Assembly: GCA_963922205.1 (NCBI GenBank)
Contig: CAWUHX010000258.1
Coordinates: 248,001-312,000 of the forward strand
Direction: 5' to 3'
From: Romanomermis culicivorax
Taxonomy: Eukaryota > Nematoda > Enoplea > Mermithida > Mermithidae
Length of the DNA stretch: 64,000 nucleotides
The notes under the pieces are model-generated. The model had not been told where the DNA came from and made no database searches. It saw only the letters and a list, made by a program, of their open reading frames with translations. The position numbers and the translations under genes are program-made. Positions within the stretch are counted from its first letter, which is position 1; every line of letters starts with the position of its first letter. Below are positions 22,925-34,800 of this stretch, in pieces.

Positions 22925-24113
22925 TCAATATTTGTCCAACAAGGAAGAGCATTTGTTGGTCGAGTTGATCCATTCATTGACATTTGTTGGAATGCCACTA
23001 TCAAAAGACTACCTTCCAGCAATAGTCAACAATTATATTTGTAAAAACCAACCTAAAATTTTGAGACAATTTGGATCAGAATGGTTCGGAAACAGTTCGA
23101 TCAGAATTGTTCGGAGAATTCTTGAGGCGTCATTATAGTTCCTTATCATAATGCCACAGTACTGCCCATGATGGTAAATACAACAGTGGCAACGGAGAAT
23201 AATTTAAAGGAGGCAAAGTTGCTAGTATAATAACCTAATTTAACTCTCGTATTCCCATATTGTATGCATTCAATGGTTTCAGGTAGAAGGGCAGAGGGTC
23301 TAAGTCCAGCAAAACAAATAGCGAGAAGCATCATTGACTTCTTCAAAGCAGTTCATGTCAAAAAGTGACCCTAAAAATCGCCCAAAGTGGCTCAATCATG
23401 CTTTTGATCAGTCATTGAGAGCTCCTGAAGTCATAGAGCTGCTGAAAGAAGCCAAGAAAACCAAAAAGGCGTCAAGTGCCAACAAGTGTCACATTTTTTT
23501 ATTGCCTGGTTGGAAGGCTAAATTTTATAAGTCGGTTCCCGGCCTTCAGCCTAATTATTGTATATGAGTTGTTTGTTAGTTTTAGGCACGGATTTCTGTG
23601 ACTAGTGAGTATACATTTATTTTTCCTTTAAAAGTTTCCTCAGGCTTAGGCTTAAGGTACAGCAGCTGCGCCCGGGCGCAGCACTGTTGAGGCTTTTACA
23701 AATGAAGTTGTTAGTTAAAATAGTGGGTCTTAAAGGAATATAGTGTTTATACTTTCTGGTGAAATTTCGATTCTTGAAGTAGGTGGAAGTTTTCTGTAGT
23801 GACAAGGACTATGTGAGATGTGCGCAGATTTTATGCAAATGAGTTCCTGAATGCCATGAGCGCCTGCATTTTTGAACTGATCTGGACAGCTGGCATCTTG
23901 AGGAGTCCAAAAATGCCAGTTTGAATCATAATTGGGAAGGGAAACGACCCGTAAAAAAATTCGGGTTGAAATACAAGAAGAAGTTTAATGCTGACTGGGC
24001 TCAATGTGATGAGTGCGATGGATGGATTTGTGGAGAAATTGCTTGGCAGACGATTCTGATGACGAAGCTGATTTTATCTGCCAAATTTGCCTTGCTCAAA
24101 GAGATGATTAAAT
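22925..24113 (+). pseudogene. Rearranged pogo/Tigger-type transposase
   Basis: Three blocks in + orientation. At 22932-23138 the frame reads SNKEEHLLVELIHSL, then GMPLSKDYLPAIVNNY and FGSEWF, the pattern of a CENP-B-type HTH (LxxEEExxLVExI...GxPL...FxxxWF). At about 23283-23355 GRRAEGLSPAKQIARSIIDF matches the linker after that domain. At 23958-24112 a frameshifted PHD finger reads DWAQCDECDGWICGE and then FICQICLAQRDD before the stop. The DDE catalytic core between blocks two and three is missing or unrecognisable, so it cannot make a working transposase. A 14-21 bp inverted GATCAAAG repeat region upstream may be the element end. Between blocks, 23334-23500 encodes a lysine-rich stretch I cannot place. 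Confidence 0.65.
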
Positions 24114-24437
24114 TGGTATACATCCTTTTTCTATTATTCTTATAATTTCATCGTGTTTCATGCCTTAAAAGCACTTGATCGATATAAATAAAGTTATAAA
24201 GATATGATATCTTTTTTTGAATATCTGCTCATTCAGTATAAGATTTGTTGAATTTTGAAGCTTCAATGCTCTAAATTTCGATTTAGTGATTTACTGTCGC
24301 CTTATGTTTGTTTCAACGCCTTATATTTGTTTCAACTTTCATCATCACGTGTTCAAAAATTTGCATGTTGATCGAAGTCGCCCACTTTAGGGTGGGGACT
24401 TTGATCAACACACACATTTAAAAAAAATCGATACATA

Positions 24438-25781
24438 CAGTACGGGACAAATTCGTTGCAGCACCAGTAATCTTTTGGTGAATGTCTTGGCGATATACTG
24501 GGTCTTTGCTGGTAGAAATTTCGAGATGAAACAGTGGATTACTGGTGCTTCACTAGTTGATAAATTTGGCGGCCATGACACATTACTGGTAGATTACTGG
24601 TAACATACTTCAATAAAATATGTAGGCATACTATTTATATGCAAGTAATCAATACAATGTCTGTAATTTTAGCCTTCTATCTGCTTTGCGTTTTTCTCCT
24701 TCACAAAAATTACCGTATTACCGTATTACTTGAACTGATTTGTTTACACTTTACATGAAAAATAATAACTAAAATAGTATTGGTGCCTGAATTTACAGAA
24801 AACTTCCATGAAGAAAGACTGTATCAGTCTCAGTTGATGAAATGTGCTTCTGGCCAAATCGAGACACACATCAGAAATTAAATACCCGCTATTGTTTATA
24901 CACATGAACATGATAGAACATCAACCTTTAAGTATATTTATTTGGAAAATTCGGATTGAAAACTAGAAAGAATTATGATTTTTCTACATTTAAGAATACA
25001 TCACATCTCAGTATGCTCCAAACTTTAATGCACACCTATAATCGTCTTTTTGATGAAAGCTAAAAATAGCTTTCGCTATGGTTCTCAAAAGGAACCATAA
25101 GCATAACGAACTAAAGATATTTTGTCAAAAAAACTCTTCGCATGAACTGTCATTTGCCTGAACACAGCCTGCTCAATGTTCACCTTTCCCAAGTAGGAAA
25201 CCGAAAAAAATTTAAAAAGAAAACAAAAGTCACACAAAAACTGCACAAATTCCTTCTATCTGAAAATTGATGGTCATAATCTTTCCGATTTGATGACATG
25301 CATCTTGAAACGCGTCTAAACTAAAACCTACAAAGCAAGTATCAGTTCATATTTAACTAGAAGTAGTAGCTGAAATGCTCAGTGGCTGAAATGGTCACAA
25401 TAAAAGCCCATTCCTCCTTTCTAGTCCTTTTTTGTTACACAACTTTTAGGCGAGAAAACAACTAAATGCTTCTCGATTCATTAATATTCATGAGGATGGC
25501 GGACGTCCGTATTTTTGTTAGGGAGAAAAACGCAAAGCAGAATAAAGGCCAAAACTACAGACATTGTATTGATTACTTGCGTATAAATAGTATGCGTGTT
25601 TTATATTGAAGTATGTTACCAGTAATCCACCAGTAATGCGTCATGGCCGCCAAACTTGTCAACTAGTAAAGCACCAGTAATCCACTATTTCATCTTGAAA
25701 TTTCTACCAGTAAAGACCCAGTATATCGCCAAGACATTCACCAAAAGATTACTGGTGCTGCAACGAATTTGTCCCGTACTG
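24438..25781. mobile_element. Mariner-type foldback element with ~270-bp inverted termini
   Basis: CAGTACGGGACAAATTCG at the left and CGAATTTGTCCCGTACTG at the right, flanked by TA (24436-24437, 25782-25783). Similarity between the arms extends to about 24705 and back to about 25515. The right arm reproduces the CAGCACCAGTAATC, GCCGCCA and CTGCTTTGCG blocks in reverse. The roughly 800-bp centre has no transposase frame. Confidence 0.9.
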
Positions 25782-26038
25782 TACCCATCTAGACGTGATT
25801 AATGATTTTTAATGATTTCGAGTTGTTGATCAAAATTCAACTTAATAAATGATTTCGAGTTGTTGATCAAAAGTAACCCACATGTTTGTAGCATATAAAT
25901 GGCTGGATGAATAAATTTTTTTTCATCGAAAAATTCATGTTTTTGCTCTTACAATTTGATCAGTCAGCTATCAATGGTTGTATAATCTCGTGTCAAGACC
26001 GTTCCTCACCAAATTTTTTTATTCTCTAGGGAATCACC

Positions 26039-28505
26039 AGGGTTGGCAAAAACCAAACTTTTGAAATTTCGACTTTTTGGTTTGTTAATGGTTTTTTGGT
26101 TTTTCTATGGTTTTTTCTGGTTTAATTCTTTAGAATGTTTGGTACATCAAAATAAGTATGTATGTAAAAAACTGCTGGAAGCTCCCTGTATCATCTAAGA
26201 CTAGTTAGAGAGCCTTAAAATGGCAGCTAGAAGTATTAATCTTATCGGAAGTGTCATCATTTTATGCAATGGGAAATCCCTATTATAGTAATAGAAATAC
26301 AGTAATAGTGAGCATATAAGAAAGGAACCAGAGCACCCCATGGGGGGTATGGGGGGACCCCCCTCTTAGATTTAGAAATTCATTTACTACCCCCATAAAA
26401 ACAGCTCACTATAGCAAAAAATTTTGGTAGACTTCATCCTCTCCTCAGTAGGTTATACTAATTCGAGAAAAATTGCAGAATGTGTGATTCTGAGGAATTA
26501 CTCACTGCTCTTTTTGACACATTTACTGAGGAAATGATAATGGGAAAGTATGCAACTTCTGTGCCATATAGCGATTTTTAGGAAAGGATATCAGCACATT
26601 AATATATACTACTTGTAGGAAATCGTTTGTAAATATAATTGGGAGATGAAATAATGCATTATGTATATGTGATTAATCAAAAGTTCTCAGTTGTTCTCAA
26701 AATTCTGCCTCTTCATGCTCTCCTTTCCTTTTCCCCGCTTCTGCGTTGGGTCTTCTGTGCGCATATGGTTACCCAAGCTGTGGCATACTTTCCTGCTATG
26801 ATTTGAGACATGTGAGGTCTGTTGACGTGGATCAGGAGTGGTACTTGGTTTCAAACTCGTAGTTCATAGTGTAATGGGATTAATAATACTTAAGCCACAT
26901 TCAGCATCAGGACTCTCAATTGGAAGCACTGTTCCAATCTAAGCCTAATCAGCGATGGGATAAGCCCATACTGCTGGAGATGCTGGCTGAAACAATGTTT
27001 CCAAACGTATGTTGTGCCCGATTCTTGAAATGTGCAGGAATCAGTTGGCACAACAGTCCCCAAAGTGTGACTATTCTGTACGTATAATTAGTGCATTAAA
27101 GTTGCATGATTGGGAGCTGGAAAATGGAGTTGAAATTGTAAATGTTTTTTGACTGTAAAAAGCATAAAGTAGGGGCTTTAATCAGTTTTGTAAGTTCGAG
27201 AAACTACAACTCCCCCCTCCTTAGCAAAAAGCTGAGAGCAAAAAAAAAAAGGTCATGGCATATTTGAAGTACTACCCTTAAAGTTTCAGATTTTACCCCT
27301 ACCTAACTTTTCGACCTTGGGGACCTCTGAAAGGAACCATTAGTGAAGAACATAAGAAAAATAAAAATGGAACAGAGCATTACGATAATGTAAGGAGCAA
27401 ATTCAAGGAAAAGAAGAAAAATTACAAATAAAGCGAAATATAATACACAATGTAGGTAATCAAAGCTCAAAAGAAATCAACTACAGAATTGTATCAATGC
27501 ATCACATGTATACACATATGCACAGAAAAGTTGAAATGACACAATACCGTTTTCGATAAGAGGGTTTCAAATAGATAAGATTACTTACATAATTAATATT
27601 AAGAATATAGTTGAAGGTCACACATAGACATTTCAGATGTTTCCAAATTTTTGCTTTTTAAACCTGTCTGCGAGCTATAATTACAGCAAATGGGTTTTAT
27701 TATTATACTATTCTCGCTTGCATGATAGATATACATATTTTTGCACAATTTTTTCTACTTAGTAGTGACGTCAAGTCACATAAAAATGAGCCACTCAAAA
27801 GCTCTTCTCTCTGTTAACCTTAACTGTTTTGTTATGCTTGACTGATCTGTATAAAATTTTATTTTTGTTGTCTCATTAATATTCTGAAATTCCGAGCTAA
27901 AAAAATTGAAAAGCTTACCGTTACAATAAATTCAGGATATTAAACTCAATCATATTTTATAACATTTTGATGATGATATGGATCAGTGGATGTCACCCCG
28001 TATGATCGACTCCACGAAAGATTTAGCATCTAATTTTTTGTGAGCAAATTATAGCAAAGTTGACTCATGGTACTAAGTGTGTGCTTGCAAGATGGATACA
28101 AAGGATATCGATTGATTTATATTACATCTTTTGAGTACGAAATGTATCATAAAAATACGACTTTTTTCTACTTTGTAGTGAAGTCAATTCAACTAATTTA
28201 ATTGTTTTGTTGATTTAGATAGACACCTATACATGCCTAGAAGATCGACTAATGTGGAAAAACAGTTTCCCAATGATTTTGGAAAAAACCAAAAAACCAG
28301 AAATTTTCCATGGTTGAACCTGCGTATAAGAAGAAAAAAGTTACAGGTTAAAATTAAAAGTTTTTTTCGTAGAGAAGTTTCAGGTTGAAATTGAGACTAG
28401 TCGATGAGTTATTGCAAAAATCCAAAAAAAACAAAAAGCCAGAGATTTTTCAATTTTTTGGTTTTTCAAAAAACGAAAAAAACCAAAGCCTTGCCTGCCA
28501 ACCCT
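26039..28505. mobile_element. CAGGGTTGGCA element, interrupted
   Basis: Left CAGGGTTGGCAAAAACC and right GCCTGCCAACCCTG are inverted. The flanks (AATCAC and ACCCTA) are not duplicated. The related element at 34072-35323 has a clear 6-bp TSD. Interrupted by 26329-27329. Sequence at 27340-27900 resembles 34400-35200 and 40080-40480. No coding region. Confidence 0.7.
26329..27329. mobile_element. Non-autonomous hAT-like element, CAGA...CCTCTG family, TSD AAAGGAAC
   Basis: Starts CAGAGCACCCCATGG and ends CTTGGGGACCTCTG; perfect TSD AAAGGAAC (26321-26328, 27330-27337). Close sister of 15225-16259, differing by small indels. Confidence 0.95.
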
Positions 28506-28619
28506 GACCCTAAGCCTAAGGAAAATTTTAAAGAAAAAATAAATGTCTACTCACTAGTCACAGAAATCCATGGTCAAAATTAACAGACAACACATATACA
28601 GTGATTAGGCTGAATGCCG

Positions 28620-28840
28620 GGAACCCACTTATAAAATTTAGCCGAAAAAATTTGGTTGCTGTGTGCAAAAAAACCCTGGCGTGGCGAGGCGCAGTGTTTT
28701 TTTTTGTGCCAAAACATGGTTTTCGGCACAAAAAAATTTGGGATGGTACAAAAAATTTTGAGCGAAATTTCTTCTATTTTTAGTCATTTTAGGCGCTGAA
28801 AACGCGGAATTTTTTCGGCGCTTCGCGCCGATTCAATGAG
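28620..28840. repeat. T-tract repeats with GTTGC and GTGCC palindromic words
   Basis: 28637-28680 carries GGTTGCTGTGTGCAAAAAAA. It is followed by a T-run with TTGTGCC...GGCACAAA (about 28698-28730). An exact GGCGCTTCGCGCC stands at 28817-28829. Confidence 0.6.
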
Positions 28841-28910
28841 TTTCATATTAGCTACTTTCCTTTGTCTCGAAAACGCAAGCGGATTCTATTCGAATAGTAT
28901 ATTTTTATTA

Positions 28911-30001
28911 GGGTAAATGGGCTAAGATGGAACACACTTCAGAAAATCATCAAATGTTTGATCATCATAAATCTGTTGGAATTGGAACTTTGGCAAATGA
29001 TAGATAGTTCATCTATGCATTAAATAAAAAAAAATTGATGCTCACTGTTGCGTTTCTTAGCAGCAGTGGGCATTTTTTTAAAACCTGGTCAGTGTTCCAT
29101 CTTAGACCCGAGTCGGGTCTAAGATGGAACGAGGAGAAAATATTAAAATTCGACAGTAACTAATAATTTCTTGCAGTTGAAACCTTTATTAACGTGTTGA
29201 GAAACTTGTTTCTTTCAAATTTGAAGCGTTGAAACATAATGAACTTGACATTCTGAAACGGACATTACAGTTTTATTATTATGCTGAACAATGCTTGCTT
29301 TTTTCTTAATAAGATGATGGAAAATAGTTCAAATCACTAATTTGAAGTTTCTAATTGAAAATAGTAGCCTATTTTCTTATTTAAGTTCAAAAACAGGCGT
29401 TTTCGACAATCCACAAAACTTATATATAATTTCTAAAATGTTCCATGTTAGACATCATGATATTTTAGATGGAACACATTATAAAGCATAGGTAATTTTG
29501 AAGGTAATTTTGAAGTGCAGGTAATTTTGAAGGTTCGAAACCCTGGTAAACACGGTTTTTTTTAGGTGGCATATCTTAAAAATGAAAATTTCGTATAACT
29601 TTGTGTAGGTCTAACATGGAACAGGCGCTTGTTCCATCTTAGACAAAAAGGACGATTTTCAGAAATCAATGTTTCATTAAGAATCGACCAAAAAATCTTT
29701 TATATTTCGAAAAAGGATGACAAATAATGTCCCAAATCGAAATTTCAAGGAAATCAGGCCAGCCAAGCCGAAGTTTTAAGCTACTAAAAACTGGAAAAAT
29801 TTTTGTTCGAAATTTGAAACGTATTTTTCTCTTTCTCAGACACAGTATTTTGTACTGGCGAAAACATTAATCAAAAGATTGAAACCTGCTTTATTTTGAT
29901 AGATTTGACCGTTTAAAATTTGATGAACAGGTGCTCCGCAAATTTAGTTCAAGCGAAGTTTGTTCCGACTTCGACCTTGTTCCATGTTAGGCCATTTACC
30001 C
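28911..30001. mobile_element. Mariner-type non-autonomous element with iterated palindromes
   Basis: GGGTAAATGGGCTAAGATGG and CCATGTTAGGCCATTTACCC are terminal inverted repeats with TA on each side (28909-28910, 30002-30003). The terminal word TAAGATGGAAC recurs inside as palindromes at 29094-29130 (perfect 18-bp arms), 29440-29475 and 29609-29644. No transposase frame. Confidence 0.85.
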
Positions 30002-30399
30002 TATCGCAACAGACTTTGAAATTTTCAATGACTGGCTAAAAGATAGAAACTATTAACTTTCTCTGTTCATTCAGCTGGATTGAGAACCGAAACTTATATT
30101 TTTGGTGTTGGATTCACACAAAAAAATCTACATTTTCGGCACAATTATTCAACCAAAAATTTATGCGAGGCGACTTTGGACTTCACTTTTTTCACGAGAA
30201 AGCAATTACAGACAAGACATCCTAATTTCATCTTCAATAGTTGTTAGAAAGGAAGCCGAAAAGCTTAAAGGAAGACTTCATGACAAAAAGTCTATGAAAA
30301 TATCTAAATTTTCGCAGCATTCAATTTCTTTTCGGATCGTAGAAACTGTCTTCTAGATCAGTTTTTCTTATCTCACTGACGAGGTTAGAGATAATAGAG

Positions 30400-30905
30400 C
30401 AGGCACGATTTTTATGCAAATTAATGCGGTGAAAGTGTCTTTAGTTCTATAGTTTTTATCAAACTTTTGGCACAAAACTTTCTTAAGGTTTTCAGTACGC
30501 TTTTAGAGTGAAATTTTTTTTTGTGCCATTGGCACAAATTTTTTTGGCCCTTTGTGCCAATTGGCACAAATGTTCGTGCACAAAAAAAAACGCTGGCGAG
30601 GCGCTGGAAAATTTTGAGATTTGGACATCCTAAAATGCATCTTTTCAATACCAAAACCCCGCATTTTTTTCCACATTTGTGGAAAAACCTCAAAAATTCT
30701 TACCACATTCCAGATTTTTTTCCACATAACAACAGTGCAAATGTCGTAAATGTGGAAAAAACAGTGATCGCCAGCGATTTTTTTTTTTGTGCACGGACAT
30801 TTGTGCCAATTGGCACAAGAGGCCATAAATATTTGTGCCAAATTTTATATTTTTTATTTTGTGCACGGACATTTGTGCATTTGGCACAAATATTTATGGC
30901 CTTGG
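30400..30905. repeat. T-tract repeat with iterated GTGCCAATTGGCAC palindromes
   Basis: TTTGTGCCAATTGGCACAAA-type palindromes occur at about 30521-30570 and 30796-30825, with half sites to 30895. Between them a second unit (30669-30755) uses CCACATTTGTGG instead. The 112- and 156-codon frames here are translations of these palindromes. Confidence 0.75.
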
Positions 30906-31430
30906 TATTGATATTCTGCGACGCTAGAAAATCAATTTTCCGAACGTTTATTTCAAGAAGTAGATTTGAATTTTGTGTTCAAAAGTCGTAATTTCTAGAA
31001 TTTTACTTGAAAAATTTTAAAACCAGTATAATTTATTTGTAAACTCTCATACTTTGGTCGAAAATATATGAGTAAGCAGAGTATAAATTTCCGAAAGATA
31101 TTTCCATGAAGCATTTAAATTGATTTTACGTTAGAAAAGAAATAATTGCATCAAAAAGCTTAGAGACTTGACGTATTGATCTTTCTCAAAAGGAAAAAAT
31201 GCGAATCTTCATTAAATATCATGATAAAATATTGAAGATTACCAATGAAAACATGAGATAATACGTTCAAGATGATGAAAACTATTATAGATTATATGAT
31301 AAATGAAAGTAGACATGCTAAAAGCCGCGCCAGGGGTTAGTAATGCATAATAATGATTATTAAAGTTATAATCGGCGCGAAGCGCCGGAAAATTTTGAGA
31401 TTATGACCTTCTAAAATGCACCAAAATGCA
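30906..31430. repeat. Dispersed repeat family C, uninterrupted copy
   Basis: Matches 3590-3662 plus 5943-6330 and preserves the empty site for the 3663-5934 insertion (GTTCAAAAGTCGTAATT at about 30977). It ends with an exact GGCGCGAAGCGCC at 31374-31386. Inverted copies lie at 38760-39290 and 56020-56470. Confidence 0.75.
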
Positions 31431-31439
31431 TCTTTTCTG

Positions 31440-31866
31440 TATCCGATCCCCAAAATTTTCTTCCCCAAATGGGGAAAGAGCCCAAAATTTTTTTCCCCTT
31501 TTCGAATTTTTTTTCCCGAAAAAGCACGATTTGGGGGAAAAAAAAACAGTGATCGCGCCGCGCTTCTCTCAGCGCTATCCTGGGAGAATTCAACAGTAGA
31601 ATCTCCAAAATGTGGGACACATACTATCCTACTTTTACTGCAGATCGAGCTCTCGTTTTGTCGTCTGGAAAACTGTGCTTGATTGTTTACTGGATCCTAC
31701 AACCGGGTGATTTATACTGACTACACTAAATTGATGCTCACGTTTTATCGTTATGGAACGTACACGCATCATTCGTAAATCCGAACTTACTGTACTTTCT
31801 AGCATCCGACTTGGAATCTATTCGCTTTGATTTTCAGAATTTTTATCGTTGGTATTGGACTTCGTG
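31440..31866. promoter_or_regulatory. Upstream region of RPL18 with a CCCC-word repeat
   Basis: 31440-31550 is a T-tract repeat using TTCCCCAAATGGGGAA. 31560-31866 lacks obvious repeats and presumably holds the RPL18 promoter and 5'UTR. A pyrimidine-rich stretch (ACTTTCT, about 31793) could be a TOP-type start, but no transcription start can be fixed by eye. Confidence 0.3.
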
Positions 31867-34800
31867 ATGGTAATTGTTAATGTGAAACGACAGATATTTC
31901 CACTCGTAGCATTTTCGTTTATAGGCCATTGATATTTCACACAAGCATGATCGTAAAGTTAAACGTCGCGCTCCAAAATCCAAGGATCCTTATTTGCTGT
32001 TGTTAGTCAAAGTGAGTTTTTTTAGGTCTGTTCTGTTCAGTTCAGTTCACCGTTTTTTTCCTCGAAAATTTTTTCGGAATTTTTACGGATGGCGGTGGCC
32101 ACGCCGAAATTTCTCTGACGCCGGTTTTTGGGGGTTTTTATGATGAAGGGAAGAAAGAACAAGTGTAATTATGCATGGGAAAAGCGCCAAAATTTGGAAA
32201 AGCCTCAACAGCGCTGCGCCCTTCGGGCGCAGCTGCTGTTACCCTAAGCCTGAGCCTAAGGAAAATTTTAAAGGAAAAATAAACTCAAATGAGATTTCCA
32301 AATTCGTTGACTTTTGACAATAGAGCGCGTCCCTAATCACTAATCAGTGTTTTTTTGGTGCCAAAACATGGTTTTCGGCACAAAAAAATTTGCGGCGGCC
32401 TCTGCCATCCGTAATTTACCCATTTTTTCCACATGAGAACCGGACCCAAAATTTTTTTCCTCATTTTTCAAAAATTTTCCACATTTGTTAGAACGTTTAT
32501 GATGTGGCTAAGGATGCTTTTTTATGCATTTTAGGAGCATACCCAAGCATTTTGTAGTATTTGGAGTCAGAAACATTCAAAAATGAGGTAAAAATTGAGA
32601 AAATTCTGGTTATGATAGCCAAAATCCTACCTGTAATTGGGCCCCCCCCAGTTTGAAAAAATTGGTAAAGAAGTGTATGTTTTTGGCCTTTTTTGGGAAA
32701 TATTTCGACTTTTTTCGACCCTCTCCCCCAGACTACCCCGTGGGGAGCGGTATGAGGGGGGTATTACCCCTGCCTAAAGTCATAAAAATTGATCACTAGT
32801 TGCCTAATTTTGAGGCAAAATGACGTGTTTAGTGGACATTTATAGCTACACTACCCCCACAAATTTTCAACTTCACCCCTACCTGAAAAATCTGACCTTG
32901 GGGACCTCCTCTGCCCTCCCCCTGAAATTTCGGATTTATCCCCCTCCCCCAACTAGTCGGACAATCCGTTTTTTTCCTCAAATAGGGTCTTTTGAGGAAA
33001 AAAAATTACGAAATGAGGGAAAAAATTTTGGGTATGATCTCATTGAGGAAAAAATTTGGGCGAATTCAAAACCGAAAAGATGCGTTTTGGTGGACTTGAA
33101 ACGGTCAAAATCTCAAAATTTTCCGGCGCTTCGCGCCGGTCATGGGTATAATCTTAACTATTTTTTATCAGGCGCGGTTGTTAGTGTATCTACTCCGACT
33201 AACTGATAAATGCTCAGAAGTTTTCATCAATCAAGTTAGCTCGTTTCATTTTACAATCGTTAACAGTCTATTATGTCGCCCAAAATTGAGATTTTTCATC
33301 CATTCTCAATTTTTTCTCTCGATGCTTGGAATTTTTTAAACGTTTACAACCTGAACTTTTGTCTTTATTGAAGATTGAAATCGAAGACATCATTCTAGAC
33401 TGCGATTTTAGAACTTCTGTTCATGAATATCTGTTAGAGAGATTTATTTTCCAGCGTTTTATAATATGAAAACTCGAAAATTTTTCCGGCGCTACGCGCC
33501 GGAATTTGGAACAAATTACAGTTCATCAGTTTCATTTTAATATATTTTTCAATGTTGTGAAGGTTCATTTTTCAGCGTTTTAGGAAGTGAAAATAAAAAA
33601 ATAATAATCTGGCGCTCCGCGCCGGACCAATAACTAAATAAAATTAGATCATTCTAATCGGAACCACAGAAATGTCCATAGAGCGGATAATTTCCTGAGA
33701 ACTCTATCGTTAACAATTAACATGCTTCACCTGGTCCTGTAGAACACCAATATTCTTCATGAGCTCATTTTTAACTAACATAACCAGAATTTTCTCAATT
33801 CTTTTCCTCGTTTTTGCAGTTTTCTGATTCCAAATACAACGAAATGCTTAAAAAAGCATCCGTAGCAACATTATAAACGTTTTTAAAAATGAAGAAAATC
33901 TTTGGAAAATGAGGTAAAAAATTTTGGGTCCGGTTCTCATGTGGAAAAAATCTTCGAGGAAAAAAACGGTGGTCGGTCCTCTCACAGGTATGGTCAAAAT
34001 AAGCTCATGAAGCATACCTGTAGTTGGGGGGGAACCCCCGCCACAACTTGGTCGAACACTATACCCAAATGCAGGGTTGGCAAGGCTTTGGTTTCTGGTT
34101 TTTTTCCGAAATCACTGACAAACTTTCTTCACATTATTCGATCTTCTAGGCATATATTGGAGTCTATCTAAATCAACAAAACCATTAATTTAGTTGAACT
34201 GATTTCACTACAGTGTAGGCGAAAGAAGTATTTTTATGATACATTTCGCACTCAAAAGATGCATATTAATCAATCGATATTCTATGTTTCCATAATGCAA
34301 GCGCACATTTCGTACGTTAGTCGAGTTTGCTCGTAGAGTGTATTCCGATCGGACCGTACGGGATGACATCCATATCATCATCAAAATTGTATAAAATATG
34401 ATACAGTTCTATATTCTAAAGTTATTTTTACAGTAAGCTTTTCGATTTTCTTAGTTCGAAATTTCAAAAAATTAATGAGACAACAATAATGAAATTTTAT
34501 ACAGATCAATTAAACCTGATTGAACCCTATATATATTTAATATTTTCAATGACTGCATACTGCAAGTTAACAGACAGAAAAGCTTTTGAGTGGCTCATCT
34601 TTATATGACTTGACGTCGCTACTAAGTACAAAAAAATCGTACACAAAATATTTATAAATCAATCGATAGGCTATGTATCCATCATGCAAACGACACAAAT
34701 AAATATAATAAGACCCATTTGCTGTAGTTATAGCTCGCAGACAGGTTTGAAAAACCAAAACTTTGGAAACATCTGAAATGTTTGATATGAGTGGTTTTCA

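Noticed and set aside
26039..28505. 6-bp duplication for the first CAGGGTTGGCA element
   Set aside because: Flanking hexamers AATCAC and ACCCTA differ, so this copy is not used as evidence for the 6-bp rule.
30503..30991. 112- and 156-codon frames on both strands
   Set aside because: Both arise from the GTGCC and CCACA palindromes and T/A runs; no domain, and the same peptide appears from each palindrome.
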